Assembly: GCA_026168455.1 (NCBI GenBank)
Contig: CM047428.1
Span: forward strand, 34,151,255 to 34,215,254
Source of the DNA: Theocolax elegans
Lineage: Eukaryota; Arthropoda; Insecta; Hymenoptera; Cerocephalidae
Direction: 5' to 3'
Length of the DNA: 64,000 nucleotides
The notes below the pieces were generated by a model, which saw only the letters and a program-made list of their open reading frames with translations, searched no databases and had not been told where the DNA came from. The translations under genes were made by a program, and so were the position numbers. Shown in pieces: positions 43,151 through 56,400 of the stretch (position 1 is its first letter; the number at the start of each line of letters is the position of its first letter).

Positions 43151-46110
43151 CTATTCTGCTTGGAAACGAGGGATGGACCGCAATACGATTCGCTCAGATC
43201 TTACCCGGTCCGACCAAGCTGCCTGGTCGAGTCCAAACAGATGATCAAAAAGGGATCGGTTGAAAAGGTTTAGGGAGGAATTCATAAAAATGTCAATGGG
43301 TAGAGAGTTTATTATGCGGGATGATGTAATGACGAATGATTTATTTAAGGCTTCTGTGCGAGGAGGTAAGTATGTAAGTGCTTTAGGCGGATGGCGTGAT
43401 GAGGCGCGAGGATTAGTGACTGGGTTATTCAATATTGAGAAATGCTTTGCGAGGTATGATTGTGAGATATGTATTATGATATTATACGCTAATGATCCGA
43501 TGAGGTATACCTCCTATAGGAGCGTCTGGACTCGACCGACATCCATTTTAGATCAAGCCTATGGGGCGTCACATGATCATATCTAAGTAGATCACCCCTC
43601 ACAAATCTTACACACGCATTTAGTAATCTCTGCAATTTTAGATTTTTGATTTGATCAATGTCATCATAAACCGCACACGCATAATCAAAATGCGGGAAAA
43701 TGAGCGCCTCCACCAGATTTTTTCTGAATTTCCGCGATAGAGTTCTTCTATAATATCTTAAGGAATGAAGGACTCCATGAACCCGTTTAGAAATTGCCAA
43801 AACCTGTTTTGACCAATCTAAGGTATGCGAAATGAACAATCCCAGAGACTTAACCTCGCCTTCATACTGTAAGTATTCATTCCCTATTCTAACTCTCGAG
43901 GCAGTGTTACGGCGATACGGGAAATAAACGCCTGACTGCCCAGGATTATAACCTTCGTTTTATTTATATTCAGTTTGAGACCATTTTTATTCGCCCATGC
44001 GGCAATGGCATTTGCGTCTTCCGAGATTTGCTGAACTCCTGTTTCAAACTCCGCCAGATAAAACGACGAATAAACCTGGGCATCATCCGCGAACAGCATA
44101 CATTTGCTATATTTCAAGGCATTCGGTAAGTGATTAATAAAAATGGAAAATAGGATCGGACCAAGAACACTGCCCTGAGGTACACTCGCATTTATACTCA
44201 ACCAGTCAGACAGCTCACCACCCTCGCCCTCCACAGCCTGAGAGCGACCTACCAGATACCTGTAGAACCAATTTAAGACATTTTTCGAGCACCCAATATT
44301 ACTTAATTTAGTAATGAGTCCATCATGAGGCACTGTATCGAAGGCCTTGGAGAAGTCAAACAGCATAAGAATCGTAATCATCCGAGAATCAATAGCTCTT
44401 CTGACATCATTCAGGACCCCCAACAATGCTGTCTGAGTGCTATGGCCCCTTCAAAAACCTGCATGTCTCTCTGTCAATAAGTTATTGTTCTCTAAGTAAT
44501 TAGAAAGCTGTAGATGCACTATGCGCTTGAGTACTTTAGATAATTCGCATAGCTGAGCAATTGGCCTGGTATCCGCACACGTTGCAATTTTACTTGACTT
44601 TGCCAAGGGAAATAAAACCTCCCTCTTCCAGCAGTCGGGAAAATAACCCGCAGTCAACATATTATTAAATACTTCCGCAAGCGGAAAGATTAATTGTGGC
44701 TCTAGAAATCTGAGCATCTTTGTGGAGATTCCGTCAATACCGACTGCTTTAGAGGTAGATTTCAGTATTGCATGTCTCACCCCTTTGGCCGTTACTGCTG
44801 AGAAAGAAAAAGAAGGAGATGAGGATGATAATGAGCAAGTGTTAGATACGATGGATGCTAGTGACTAAACTGAGAGAGGGGGTAAATGATTTGAGATGGA
44901 TGCATAATGGGTATTGAGTTGATGAGGTGAAAAAACTTTTAGTGGAGAAGGGTGAGCCTTTGTGCAAAATCCTATATTCCGGAGAGACTTCCAGGAGCTA
45001 GCTGGATCATTATTTACACATAATTTATTTGCAAGAAATTTAAATTTACTGGAATTTATTGAGTTTGAAACACTATTCCTGAGCTCCTTATAGTTCCTAT
45101 AGTCCAGTGGATCTCTTGAAATACAGAATTTCTTAAAAGCATTATTTCTATCTCTAATACACAATTTTATTTCACGTGTGACCCATGGTTTATGTGAATT
45201 TTTAATGGTGATGAATCTCAACGGTGCAAGAGCATTATACGAATTTACGATTGATTGGCTGATATTTGTTAATAAAGAGGAGATGATTTCGAATGAATTA
45301 GGATATGAGGAAAGGGGTTGGTCGAGCCAGGCAGGAGCCAATGGGTTATTCATGAAAGATGTGAATGTGGTAGCGAGAGTCTGTAGATTTACCTCTTCCA
45401 AATTTCTCCTCCAAAACTTCCTCTACCCTACTTTTTGATTACTCGGCACAATTAATTTCAGACTAATGGAATTTGGCACCGGCTCACGAATCAGAAAGAG
45501 ATCTAACCAAGTGTAAGAGAAACCGTTCGATGTCACCGCATGATGGGTCGGCTCCGATGGTATGAGCGAAAGGCCCAGTGCCATCAGATTTGACTTCATC
45601 ATGTTAGCAGCCGCACTATTTGAGTTCATATCGATATTGAAATTACCCGTGACAATAACGCTGTTGCAATCTGGTAAAATGTCAGAAAGAACCTCAAAAA
45701 ATTCGCTCGGATAGGCGGTTGTTGGCCTACGATAGACCACCGCTAGAAGAGTCGTTAGCGAGCTACCCACCAAGCGTAAGATTAAGAATTCCGGTTTGTT
45801 GGAAAAAACCGGATCCGAATTTGCAACAACGTTAACCTTATACTCCGCACGTATGTACGCCGCAACCCTACCCCCTCCCCAACCTACACGATCCAATATG
45901 TGCAATACATAACCAGGTAATTCAAGAATATCAGAGGAATCGTGTTCAGTAAGGAAGGTTTCGGTTAATGCAATGACATCGAACGATCTCGGGTAGATTA
46001 AAGCTTCAATAGCTGCAAAATGAGTTTTTAGACGATTGATGTTGGTATGAGAAATGGAAAAAGAGTTAGATGAAATGTATTTGTTATTTTTATTGGCCCG
46101 ACCACTTCTG
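43151..46110 (-). pseudogene. LINE B ORF2: endonuclease-RT, frameshifted
   Basis: Endonuclease 46110-45423 (ALTETFL, VVYRRPT, TGNFNID with Asp-to-Asn beside the catalytic position, YTWLDLF). Linker 45401-44865. RT start 44780-44451 (AVGIDGIST, ELSKVLKRIVH). RT palm 44426-43884 with LFDFSKAFDTVPH, ASVPQGSVLGP and MLFADDAQVY all in one frame. C-terminal pieces 43839-43489 and 43432-43151. At least five frameshifts separate these pieces. Confidence 0.85.
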
Positions 46111-46183
46111 TCTCATTTAGCATGCGAGGAAGATGAGGAGAGCGGCTGCAGGTTTTGAATGTCGGCTTCAGAGGTTACACGCG

Positions 46184-46828
46184 TCATGCCCCATCTCTCG
46201 TCTCCCGTATATAAACTTTTAAATTAACTACTAAGGGTCTCGCATAGCCCATCTCTGTACACTTTCGAGTTGCTGACGACCAAAGTTTAAAAATGGTTTT
46301 CGGCCACAATGGTCTGATAAAAATAGCGTTGTCTTCTCCCTCTCCGAAAATTTCGCGCGCCTTTCGTCCTTTTAGAAGGTAAGCTTTATCCACGACCGCA
46401 TCTCTGGATGACGTAGAAGATAATCGAATAACAACCCCTTTGGTTTTAGGTTGCGATGAGCTCTCGCCGGAGCCTGTACCCAATCGCGAAACCCACGGAC
46501 GAATGTCTACGACCTGCTTTGCCAACATAGGCAGATTAATTAATCCAATTAATTTCTCAAATAGCATCTCATTCGAGAATCTCGAGACCAGCGGAAAGCC
46601 CAGAACAAGTACTTCACAAGTGTCTTTGAGCGATTCAGATGAAACGGCGGTGCGCGAGACGCCCACAGAGCACTTAGACACATCAGACTCCAACGCCTGA
46701 AGTCTCGAGTTGACCGAATTTATTTTCACATTCATATCACTTAATTTAAGGTTTGTCTGTTCCTCCAGTGTGTCTACACGCGCATGAAGCGCCTTAAGAT
46801 CCGCCCCAACCCCGTCCACCTTCTCTTC
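46184..46828 (-). pseudogene. LINE B ORF1, 5' truncated
   Basis: 211 codons open. The N-terminal third is a coiled coil (KALHARVDTLEEQTN, VNSRLQALESDV). The rest, including VVDIRPWVSRLG, GVVIRLSS and FIRPLWPKTIF, matches the RRM-like and C-terminal region of CR1-type ORF1. The upstream zinc finger is missing because the element is cut off at the GA tract. Confidence 0.7.
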
Positions 46829-46915
46829 TACCCGAGAGAGAATGAGAGAGAGAGATAATGAGTGAGTGTGAGAGTGAGAGTGAGTAAGAATGAGAGATAG
46901 ATAGATGGATAGATA
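46829..46915. repeat. GA/GATA simple repeat at LINE C tail
   Basis: GAGA- and GAGT-rich tract passing into (GATA)n, the complement of LINE C's (TATC)n tail. Confidence 0.88.
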
Positions 46916-47359
46916 ATTTTATTGCAACCTTGGGGTATAACCCTATCTGGTTGGTATGACTTACAATTACAATTCAACTTAAAAAGTAATAGTGACAAAA
47001 ACGCAAAAGAAAATAACTTAATATAAGGTACTTAGAATTACAGTTCGTAAGTAGCAAGCAGTAACATCGTATGTAATATAATAATAATTAAGTATAATTA
47101 ATATTAGAAGTATAATAATTCGCATAAGATAAGGTTCACAATACATGATTTTCGGATTAATCAGAAATTACAATATTCTCACGCAGTTTTCTGTTTTCCC
47201 ATTCGCTCTTATCTCTATCAAGCAACAATGTAAATAAATCTCTCTTAAAACTAGTAATATTTTGTTCAAGGAATTCGGGTGGAGATAATGTGTTCATAAT
47301 AGCAGATGCAGTGACAAAAAAAGATTTATTCCAAGCCTCAGTACGCGGTGCGGGATATG

Positions 47360-50290
47360 CTAGTGTCTGTGGTATGTTTGATCGTTGACTAGAATAAAGC
47401 GATGATACAAATAATTAGGCATTTTTCTTGCAGTAATATAAAATGTGAGTGCAGCTATAAAGTACTCTCTACGACGACTAGCAGAAAGCCAACCTAACTT
47501 TAATCTGTATGGCGTCATATGCGACCTCCTAGAGATATTTCCAAAAACAAAACGTACACAAGCGTTCAGCAGCCGTTGAATATAAAGTTGACGTGTATTA
47601 TCAAGATCATGGTACGCTACACACATATAATCAAAGTGTGGAAAAATAAGACTTTCAATTAAATTTTTCCTAAGATCTTTAGAGAGAGATTTTTTATAAA
47701 ATCTAAGAGATTGAAGAGTCCCATGAATTTTGCAGGCAAGATGTCTTGTGTGTTTGTCCCAATCTAAATTTTGGGTAATCCATAAGCCAAGATTTAACAC
47801 TTCATTAGAATAATCTAATGGAGTACCCGAAAGGACAATTTTGTTCAAAGAGGAATTCGTGAGGGCGGATGTATATTGCCGACTACCCAATAGCAAAACT
47901 TTAGTTTTCAAAGTGTTTAGCTTCAGCCTATTTGTTAATGCCCAATCGGCTATTGCATTAGCGTCCCATTGAATTTTATAGATACCCTCAGATATATCAC
48001 GGGGATAACAATGTAAATATATGTGGGTATCATCCGCAAATATCATATATTTGGAGAATTAAAGCGCACAAGGTAGATTATTAATAAAAATAGAGAATGA
48101 TAGTGAACCCAAAACGCTACCTTGTGACACACCCGCCCGCGTATATAACCAATCGGAAGTATTCCCATCATCGTCAGTAACTGCATGGTATCTATTTGTA
48201 ATGTAACTGTGAAACCAACGAATTACGGTAGCAGAATAGTTTAGGCTACGAAGCTTCAATAAGAGCCGTTTATGCGGTATTGTATCAAATGCTTTGGAAA
48301 AATCAAACATAATTAATATAGTGACCATCCTCTTGTCAATAGCCTCTCTAATATCATCGAGTACACCTAAGATAGCCGTTTGAGTACTGTGGTCAGTGCG
48401 AAAACCTGCTTGACGGTGATTCAAAATACCATTACGCTCAAGATGATTAGATAGTTGACGATGCACAATTCTCTCAATAAGTTTGGAAATAACAGGTAAT
48501 AATGCTATTAGTCTCGTGTCAGAGGGAGACTGAGGATTTTTAACTTTGGATAGTGGCAGTAAAATTGCTTTTTTCCATTCGTCAGGGAAACTTCCAGTTT
48601 CGAGCGAATCGTTGAATAAGTTTAACAAAAATGGTAGTATCACGGGAAGAGAGTAATTGATCATTGAAACTGAAATTCCATCATGACCTACGGCTTTTGA
48701 TGTATTTACCTTAATCGCCGACTCCAAATGCTCGTTTGTAATAACATTAAAGCTAAAAACATTATCAAAATCTGGATTATTTGGACCATTAAAAACATCA
48801 TCTAAGTTTGATTCATGCGTTAAATTATCTACGGATATAGACGCATAGTGCTGGTTTAATTAGAAAGATGAAAAATATAATAACGGAGAAGGATGCTTAA
48901 GTTTAGTCAATTTTACTTAGTTCCCTCCACTTAGTACGTGCATCGGAAGCATTATTCAGTCGCGATTCAAGATAGCAATTTTTTGCAGTATCAAGTTTAT
49001 TGCTATTCTACGCAGATTCCTATAATGATTAATACACACGCGTAATTGTCTTATCTCGAGCACGCAGCAATATATGAAAATCATGAGAAATCCAGGGTTT
49101 GCTTGGGTTTGATCAACGCAGTTTTTAGAGGACACAGAACCTCGAAAGACTGTAAAATTGCACCATTCAATTTACTTATTTCCTTATTTAAATCTACATT
49201 GCGAAAATTATTAGTACTAAAAGAACTATTTACGAAAAGGTGTGTAGTATTACAATTATTTGTTGATGTCGAACGGACAGGGGTATTAGCATTGATCCTA
49301 GTCTCAAAAAGTTCCCGGAATAGATAAAGATTGAAATTTGTGAAATCTCTATAAGAGAAAGTTTTAGGCGGCTGGGTTAATTTAAAAATTCTATATTTGA
49401 TTTCAATAAAATCATGTCCAGCACTAGAGGGAGACTGTGACTTTTGATAAACAACTACTTTATGTAGATTACATTAACAATAAATAAATCAAGCCATGTA
49501 TGTGAAATCGATCCATCGGTGCTAGACATTGCATGATGAGTTGGTTCAGAAGGCACAACTGAGAGAGAGGTGGATTCAAGAATATTAGAAAGAAACTTGG
49601 ACTCGGTATTAACAGTAGCCATATTAATATTAAAATCGCCTGTAATGATACAGTGATCATATGATGAAATAATATCCAAAAGTTCATTAAAATATTCAGT
49701 GGGGTATGGTGCTTTCGGTCTTCGATAGAGAACAGAGAACAATATTTTAGTATTACTATTAGCAGCAGTAATTTTGAGGACAAGGTATTCTGGGGTATTA
49801 TCAAATTCCTCGTTGGACTGTCTTAGGATCTTGACTTGGTAAGAATTTCTAACATAAACCCCAACTCCACCCCCATCTTTCCCTATTCTGTCTAGCCGAT
49901 AAAGAGTGAAACCATCAAGTGAAACAATTGCATTATTATCCTCTGACTTAAGAAAAGTTTACGAAACAGCAATTATGTCAGAAAAATTGCTACAACAGTG
50001 TGCTTCAATTAAACTAAAGTTAGTCTTAAGCCTATTGATATTAATGTGACCGATAGATAGATATTTATCGTTAATCTCTAAAGAACCCGTCCGTTCGGTA
50101 AAATCTCATTGTTGATTGTTATAATTAGTCAATAATGGAGTTACACTAGAGCGAGTGTGAATTGCGGGTAGAGCATTCAGCTCATTTATATCTCTGATAG
50201 GGATGAGAGGAGAGCGAACTGATTTCCGCATACACACCGTTAGATTTCGAATAACTGGCCGTATATACCCTTTGATTTAGCAATTATCCT
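47360..50290 (-). pseudogene. LINE C ORF2: endonuclease-RT, interrupted
   Basis: The endonuclease (about 50000-49455) is in several frames (LYRRPKAPYPTEYF, ITGDFNIN, SHTWLDLFI). RT 48727-48059 shows AVGHDGISVSM, MFDFSKAFDTIPH and AGVSQGSVLGS. It ends at an in-frame TAA (48059-48061), immediately before MIFADDTHIY, which resumes in the same frame to 47360. One nonsense codon thus splits the catalytic palm. A frameshift near 47385 detaches the last ~60 codons. The segment 48730-49450 is heavily decayed. Confidence 0.82.
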
Positions 50291-50301
50291 AGCTTGTTTC
50301 T

Positions 50302-51135
50302 CTAGCACATAAATATTCTGGGGCCATATAGCAGATAAGTAAATTTTGCGCGATCCTCCGTAACCGAAGATAGTTTGAGATCTTTGATTTTAAGTGCAGC
50401 AGATTTGGATAGAATAAGATCACGTACTGTGGGTGACGATGCTTTAATAATCAGTGACCAAGAAGAGTTTTCTATATCCGAGCGCTGAATAGTAGGCTGG
50501 GAAGAGGTACTACTTTGATTAATTACCCACTCACGAGCAAAAATAAGTTGATTTTGCAGTCCTGCAAGACCGAGCACACCTAACAATGAACTCATTATTT
50601 GACCGGGTTGTTCCTTAGTTTCCAAGGACAGCCCATTGATTTTTATTTCACATGAATCAGTGAGTATCATATTATTAGACAAAGCATTGATATTATTTTT
50701 AACATCATTCAATGTCGTGGTAAAAGTAGATTTTATATCTGCAATCTCAGATTCGAGCGCAGAAACCCTAACTTTTATATCCTCAGTAAATTTGTTAAAA
50801 TTTATTAAGTAATCTTTAAACCACTTAGGAGGAGTGTCATCAGCCATTGTTATATTAACGGGTTCCTGAATAGAATTTGTTGAACTTAAATCGCAGTTAG
50901 TACTATTTGTCTCCTCAAATGAATGATTCATACGACTTAGCTTATTAATTTGGGAAATCGAAGGTCCAAACGGGGAAGCTTGTCGCTTTCCGAAATTAAT
51001 ATCAGAATTTCGTGGTGTAGTACAAGGCGTGGGCCGTATTCGTTCACTAACAACATCGAATGAGTTGTCACTGAGTACGCAGCTCTCAGTATCGTTAGAT
51101 AAGAGTAAATTAATATTTTTATTTTTACGAGGCAT
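50302..51135 (-). CDS. LINE C ORF1 (intact frame)
   Basis: 277 codons from ATG 51135 to a stop at 50302 with no break. Residues 1-100 are Ser/Asn-rich and probably disordered. Residues about 105-150 form a coiled coil (DIKVRVSALESEIADIK) that would mediate trimerisation. The C-terminal 110 residues (CEIKINGLSLETK, REWVINQS, WSLIIKASSP, YLLYGPRIFMC) fit the RNA-binding half of CR1-type ORF1. Unlike the ORF1 at 15258 it has no zinc finger. It is intact while ORF2 is dead, so expression is possible but mobility is not. Confidence 0.75.
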   Translation of the reverse strand: MPRKNKNINLLLSNDTESCVLSDNSFDVVSERIRPTPCTTPRNSDINFGKRQASPFGPSISQINKLSRMNHSFEETNSTNCDLSSTNSIQEPVNITMADDTPPKWFKDYLINFNKFTEDIKVRVSALESEIADIKSTFTTTLNDVKNNINALSNNMILTDSCEIKINGLSLETKEQPGQIMSSLLGVLGLAGLQNQLIFAREWVINQSSTSSQPTIQRSDIENSSWSLIIKASSPTVRDLILSKSAALKIKDLKLSSVTEDRAKFTYLLYGPRIFMC

Positions 51136-51845
51136 AAATTTAGTCGAAGTTAAATCTTTAATATGTGTGCATTAAAATTATTAGACTAAATGCACGTACT
51201 TTTACTCAATATCCAATCTTATAGACTTATCACACTAGTTTTAATTGTGGATAGAGTGAAAAGAAACGCGTAGCCACCTAGCGGTATAAAACACAATAAT
51301 AAAACACGTGGCCACTTAAATAGCAAACCATAACCTAATCTATAAACTCGATTATTCTACTAAATATCAATATTACATATAATAAAACATTATTTAATAA
51401 TTAACTTAAGAATAAATTTTATGTAATAAGGAAACAAATATGTGAATTAAAGATTGTTTATGTCGTCTGAAAGACTGTCACTATGTCACACTACTAACGG
51501 CACTGTCACTAAGCAGTGGTCACTATACGTGTATACAGATGGTCACTTAACTATGATGGCACTGGCTTAGGCTAGGAGGTTGACCACAATTGACCCGTCA
51601 CTATTACAGTCGATTACAGCATGGCTGATGTCTTCAATATGGCTCGATCAGGAATGCCCACACGATAATATTAATATCGGTCTCCACGGCTCAATGAATT
51701 AATAAAAAGCAAGGCTTTATATACGATAAAGAGCCACTGGAGAGCCTGCTTCCTGTAAGACAGTGTAAACTCCCAAAAAATGTTAGCAGATTGAAGAATA
51801 ATACTGATATTGTAGGAGACGTCGGAAGCTACCGCTTACTACTCA

Positions 51846-51935
51846 CCAAGTGAGAGAGAGATAGAGAGAGAGAGAGGGAGAGAGTGAGAATGAGAGAGAG
51901 AAAGAGAATGAGTGAGTGTGAGATAGATAGATAGA
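51846..51935. repeat. GA/GATA simple repeat at LINE D tail
   Basis: (GAGA)n passing into (GATA)n, separating the 5' end of LINE C from the 3' end of LINE D. Confidence 0.88.
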
Positions 51936-53338
51936 TAGATAATTTATTAACCTGGGGGTATAACCCCAAAAGGTTCAAAGATTACAAAATTATTTACAAA
52001 ATAATCGCTAATTATACAAACATTATATACATATACATATTTATACGCAGTCGCAAGAAAACATAAATTAATTTTTTGTTTGTTTATTTGTTGACGCTCA
52101 GATTTACGAGATTAAACTATTTATAACTAAAGAAATTTGTACAATATAATCAGGAATTAAATTAAGAAATAACGCATCATGCAGTTTGTGAGATAAACTC
52201 AGAATAAATTGTACGTATCATCACAGTCGAAAAGCCATTCTCTTAGTAATTTTTTAAAGCTGTTTAAGTTATTTATATTTAAATCGGGCAACGGTGGAGT
52301 TATCGCGTTCAGCAAGTAGGATGTATAGGTGACAAATGCACTCCTCCAGGTTTCTGTCCTAAAGGGCGCAATTACCAAAGGCTTGGCAGGTAGACGTGAC
52401 GATTGTCGAAGCCCAGTGCAAGAATTTACAAGTTTAAAAGTATCATATAGATATGACGGTACGCCTGAGCTCAACACTTTAAAGGTCACCACACCCGCCA
52501 GAAATTCGCGGCGCCGCGCGAAGGACATCCACCCCAGTTCCCTTCTAAAAGGTGTTACATGATCACGCCAGCCAATACTGCCATGAACATACCGCACGCA
52601 CGCATTCTGGGCTCGTTGCAAGCGGAGATTCTGATCCCTATTAAGGGAGATGTAAACTGCAGCTGCATAATCGAAATGAGGAAAAATGAGCGCCCGCACC
52701 AACAAAGATCTAACCTCTCTTGTTAAAGCATTTCTGAATTGTCTAAGCGAGCGCAGACCCAAAAAAACCCTTTGCCTAACCGCAACGATATGTTCACTCC
52801 AACTTAAAAGCGGGTTCAAAATGATGCCCAGGCTTTTGACCTTATTTTCATAAGGAATGAATGTACCATCGACAACTATGCAGGGCAAGCTTTGCAAATC
52901 AAAGGTATCGAGGTATGCCTGATTCCCGAAAATCATCGCCTTAGTTTTTTGAGCATTAAGGTAAAGACCGTTTGAAGAGGCCCACCGTGAAACCACCGCG
53001 ACATCATTATTCAACAGCTCGAGCGCAGAACGAAAACGGGCGAGTCTCTCATGATGTTTGCCAGGTGAGAAGGAGAGGTAGATTTGTGTATCGTCAGCAA
53101 AAATTAGATGACGAGTATGCCTCAGATTCTTCGAAATGTCGTTTATAAATACCAGAAAGAGAAGAGGACCGAGCACACTACCCTGTGGGACACCAGAACT
53201 GACCGATTTCCAATCTGTACTCGCTCCTACACCTGTCGAAATCGCCTGCTTTCTATTTTGGAGGTAAGAGACGAACCATTTGATGGTGTTATCATCACAG
53301 TTTATAAACTTAAGTTTGCGAAGAAGCTGGTCATGAGA
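51936..53338 (-). mobile_element. LINE D (CR1/Jockey type), 5' truncated, open frame
   Basis: Only the last 1.4 kb of a LINE: (TATC)n tail, stem-loop 51949-51975, a short 3' UTR and the C-terminal part of ORF2. The 5' end is cut at 53338 by the GA tract of LINE E. Confidence 0.85.
52199..53338 (-). pseudogene. LINE D ORF2 C-terminal part, uninterrupted
   Basis: Open from the truncation point at 53338 to a stop at 52199, about 379 codons with no stop or shift. It shows the late RT palm (SGVPQGSVLGP, LIFADDTQIYL with both Asp), the thumb (ALIFPHFDYAAAVY, RLQRAQNACVRYVHG) and the C-terminal tail. The lack of lesions suggests this truncated copy is younger than its neighbours. Confidence 0.85.
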
Positions 53339-53440
53339 GTGAGAGTGAGTAAGAATGAGAGAGAGAATGAGTGATTGTGAGAGTGAGAGTGAGTAAGAAT
53401 GAGGGAGTGTGAGGGAGAGAGATTGATTGATTGATTGATA
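53339..53440. repeat. GA/GATT simple repeat at LINE E tail
   Basis: GAGA/GAGT-rich tract ending in (GATT)n, the complement of LINE E's (AATC)n tail. Confidence 0.88.
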
Positions 53441-56400
53441 TTTATTCTTTGGCCTTTGTGGGGTAGAAACCCCGTAGGCACTATTTACAAAAGATTACAG
53501 AAATTAAATTCTTAAAACTATAAAATAACAAAAATATTGCGAATATAATAAAATGTAATGAAATACAACACTAGCGGTACGCTGAAGTGAATAATTATAT
53601 ATACAAAATAAATAAATAAATACTTAATACTACATAACAATAATTAATTAATGCTTGCAAAATATAAAACTTGAGTAAAATAAAATATACAATAATAGAC
53701 AACATGAAAGAAAAAAGAAAAAATGAAAATACAATGTTGAAACAAGAATACGACAGTGCGCTAAATACATAATTACGCGTTTATGCCGTTTCATCCAGGT
53801 GAGGGATGGGCCGCGGTAACAAGCCCTCTAATAAGACCCACGAAGACCAGGCTGTTTGGTCGAGCCCAAACAGGTGATTGAATAGTGAGTTTTTGCATCC
53901 GTCAACGCATGATGGATTGAAATTGATGGATGGGAGCTGATTCAGAATGCGGGTGGAGGTGATGACAAATGATTTATTTAAAGCTTCTGTGCGTGGTGGA
54001 AGGTACATAAGTGACTTGGGTGGATGACGAGAGGAAGAGCGGGGATTTTGGCCAGGGGTATTAAGTATGGTGAAGTGGTTTGCTAGATATGCGGGTGAGT
54101 TGTGAGCAATGATATACGCTCGGGAACCAATGAGATATGAACGTCTGGACTCGACCGACAGCTATTTCAAACCCAGTTTAAACGGGGTGACGTGTTCACG
54201 TTTCGCTATATTGCCCCATACAAATCTAACGCAAGCATTCAACAACCTCTGAAGTTTTAGATTTTTAGTTTGATCTACATCGTTATAGACCGCACACGAA
54301 TAATCGAAATGGGGAAAAATAAGTGTTTTAACAAGATTCTTGCGGAGCTTTACCGATAATGCTTTATTATAATAGCGTAGAGAATATAAAACTCCGTGAA
54401 CACGTCTAGAGATTGACTTGACTTGCTTAGACCAATCGAGCGTAGGGGTGATCAATAATCCCAGTGATTTTACCGCGTTCTCATAATCCAACAAGTCATT
54501 ACATAGTTTAGTGTTCAGGTTGAAATAAACGCCTAACTGCCCAGTATCATAACCTTCGTCTTTTTAACATTCAATGAGAGGCCATTTTCCGATGCCCAAT
54601 TTGCGATCGCATTCGCATCATGAGATACGCGTTGAACACCAATATCAAAGTCAGATGGAAAGAACGAATGATAGACCTGGGCATCATCGGCAAATAACAT
54701 ATAGTTGCTATACTTGAGAACCTTTGGTAAGTCATTGATAAAAATGGAAAATAAAAATGGAAAATAAAATCGAACCTAAAACACTGCCCTGAGGCACACC
54801 TGCATTCACCTCGAGCCAGTCAGACAGCATGCCAACCTCGTCCACGACGGTCTGCGTGCGACCCAGAAGATATCTATAAAACCAGTTAAGTACTGTATCT
54901 CTGCAGCCGATATCACCCAACTTGCGGATAAGTTTATCGTGAGGAACTGTATCAAAGGCCTTGGAGAAATCAAATAAAACTAAAATCGTGATCATTCTAG
55001 AGTGAATAGCTCTTCTAACATCATCTAGTACCCCCAGAAGAGCTGATTGAGTACTGTGGCCCTCTCTGAAATCCGCTTGCCTATCAGTTAACTAATGATT
55101 AGATTCGAGGTACTCAACCAGCTGATCATGTACTAATCTCTCCAACACCTTTGAGATCTCGCAAAGCTTTGCAATTGGTCTCGTATTGGAGCACGACTCT
55201 AAGCTACTCGACTTCGCCAACGGAAACAGTATGACCCTCTTTCAGCAATCGGGGAACCATCCAGCAGAAAGCATACCGTTAAAAAGTTCTGTTAAGGGCA
55301 GGGTAATTTGCGGTTCCAACAATTTCAGCATATTGGCTGATATGCCGTCAATACCCGACGCCTTGGAAGAGGCTCTAACTATAGTCCGTTGAACTTTATT
55401 GGCTGACACAGGTAGGAAAGCGAACGAAGGAGATGAGGGAAAATGATAAAGATTAGATAAGATAGACGCGAATGAATGAATAGTGAGTGGTAGAGTATGA
55501 GTGGATACAGATGCAAAGTGAATTTTGAGTTAATTGGATGAAAAATGTTTTAATGGCGAAAGATTAGACTTCAAGCCTAGACCCATATTTCTGAGAAGTT
55601 TCCAGGACTTAGCAGGTTCCTTCTCATTATTGAGCTTCACTTGTAAGTAGTGGAATTTGCTAGAATTGATGGTATTTTTAGCCCTATTCCTCAATAATTT
55701 ATAGGCATTGTAGTTTGCAAAAGAGCCACAGTTTCGAAACTGTTTAAAAGCAGCATTCTTAGCCTTAATATTAGCTCTTATCTCCTGTGTAACCCATGGC
55801 TTGTGTTTGATTTTGACTGTTACTAATTTAGATGGAGCAATGATATTAAACGTAGAAATAATCGAACTACAAAGAGAGGATAATGATGATGAAAGTATTT
55901 CGAAATGATTAGATGAAAGCGAACCTAAACGAGTGGGCTGGTCAGGCAAAGCAGATGAAAGCGAATCATTGACGGATGGAGAAGGAAGTAATGAATTATG
56001 CATTGATTGATCCATGAATGAAGTGAAGGTGGTGGCAAGATGATGAAGGTTGATCCTCCCCGCAAGTCCCTAATCCAGAACTTCTTGACACCAGCCTGTA
56101 ATTTATTAATCGCAAGAGAGATGCTAATAGCATCATGCCCCGCCGCGAAGGGTAAAGTAGACTTATTGTAAACAAAATCAGGTACTGGTTCACGAACCAG
56201 GAAAAGATCTAACCAGGTATGAGACGTTCCCGCCGATGTCACTGCATGGTGCGTCGGTTCGGATGGAATGAGGAAGAGGCCCAGAGCTGTCATACTCCCT
56301 CTCAACATATTCGCTGCAGCGCTAGATGATGTCATGTCAATGTTGAGATCACGAGTAATAATGATATGTTTATAGTTAGGGAGAATGTCAGCAAGAGTAT

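Larger units (their letters stand above)
42789..46828 (-). mobile_element. LINE B (CR1/Jockey type), ORF1 partial
   Basis: 3' tail (ATTC)n at 42791-42810, stem-loop 42821-42848, then ORF2 remnants and most of ORF1. The 5' end stops at about 46828 against the GA tract of LINE C. Confidence 0.85.
46916..51845 (-). mobile_element. LINE C (CR1/Jockey type), near full length
   Basis: About 4.9 kb: (TATC)n tail, stem-loop 46926-46952, ORF2 remnants, ORF1 with an intact frame, and about 700 bp of possible 5' UTR (51136-51845). It belongs to a different subfamily from A, B and E. The 5' end meets the GA tract of LINE D. Confidence 0.82.
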
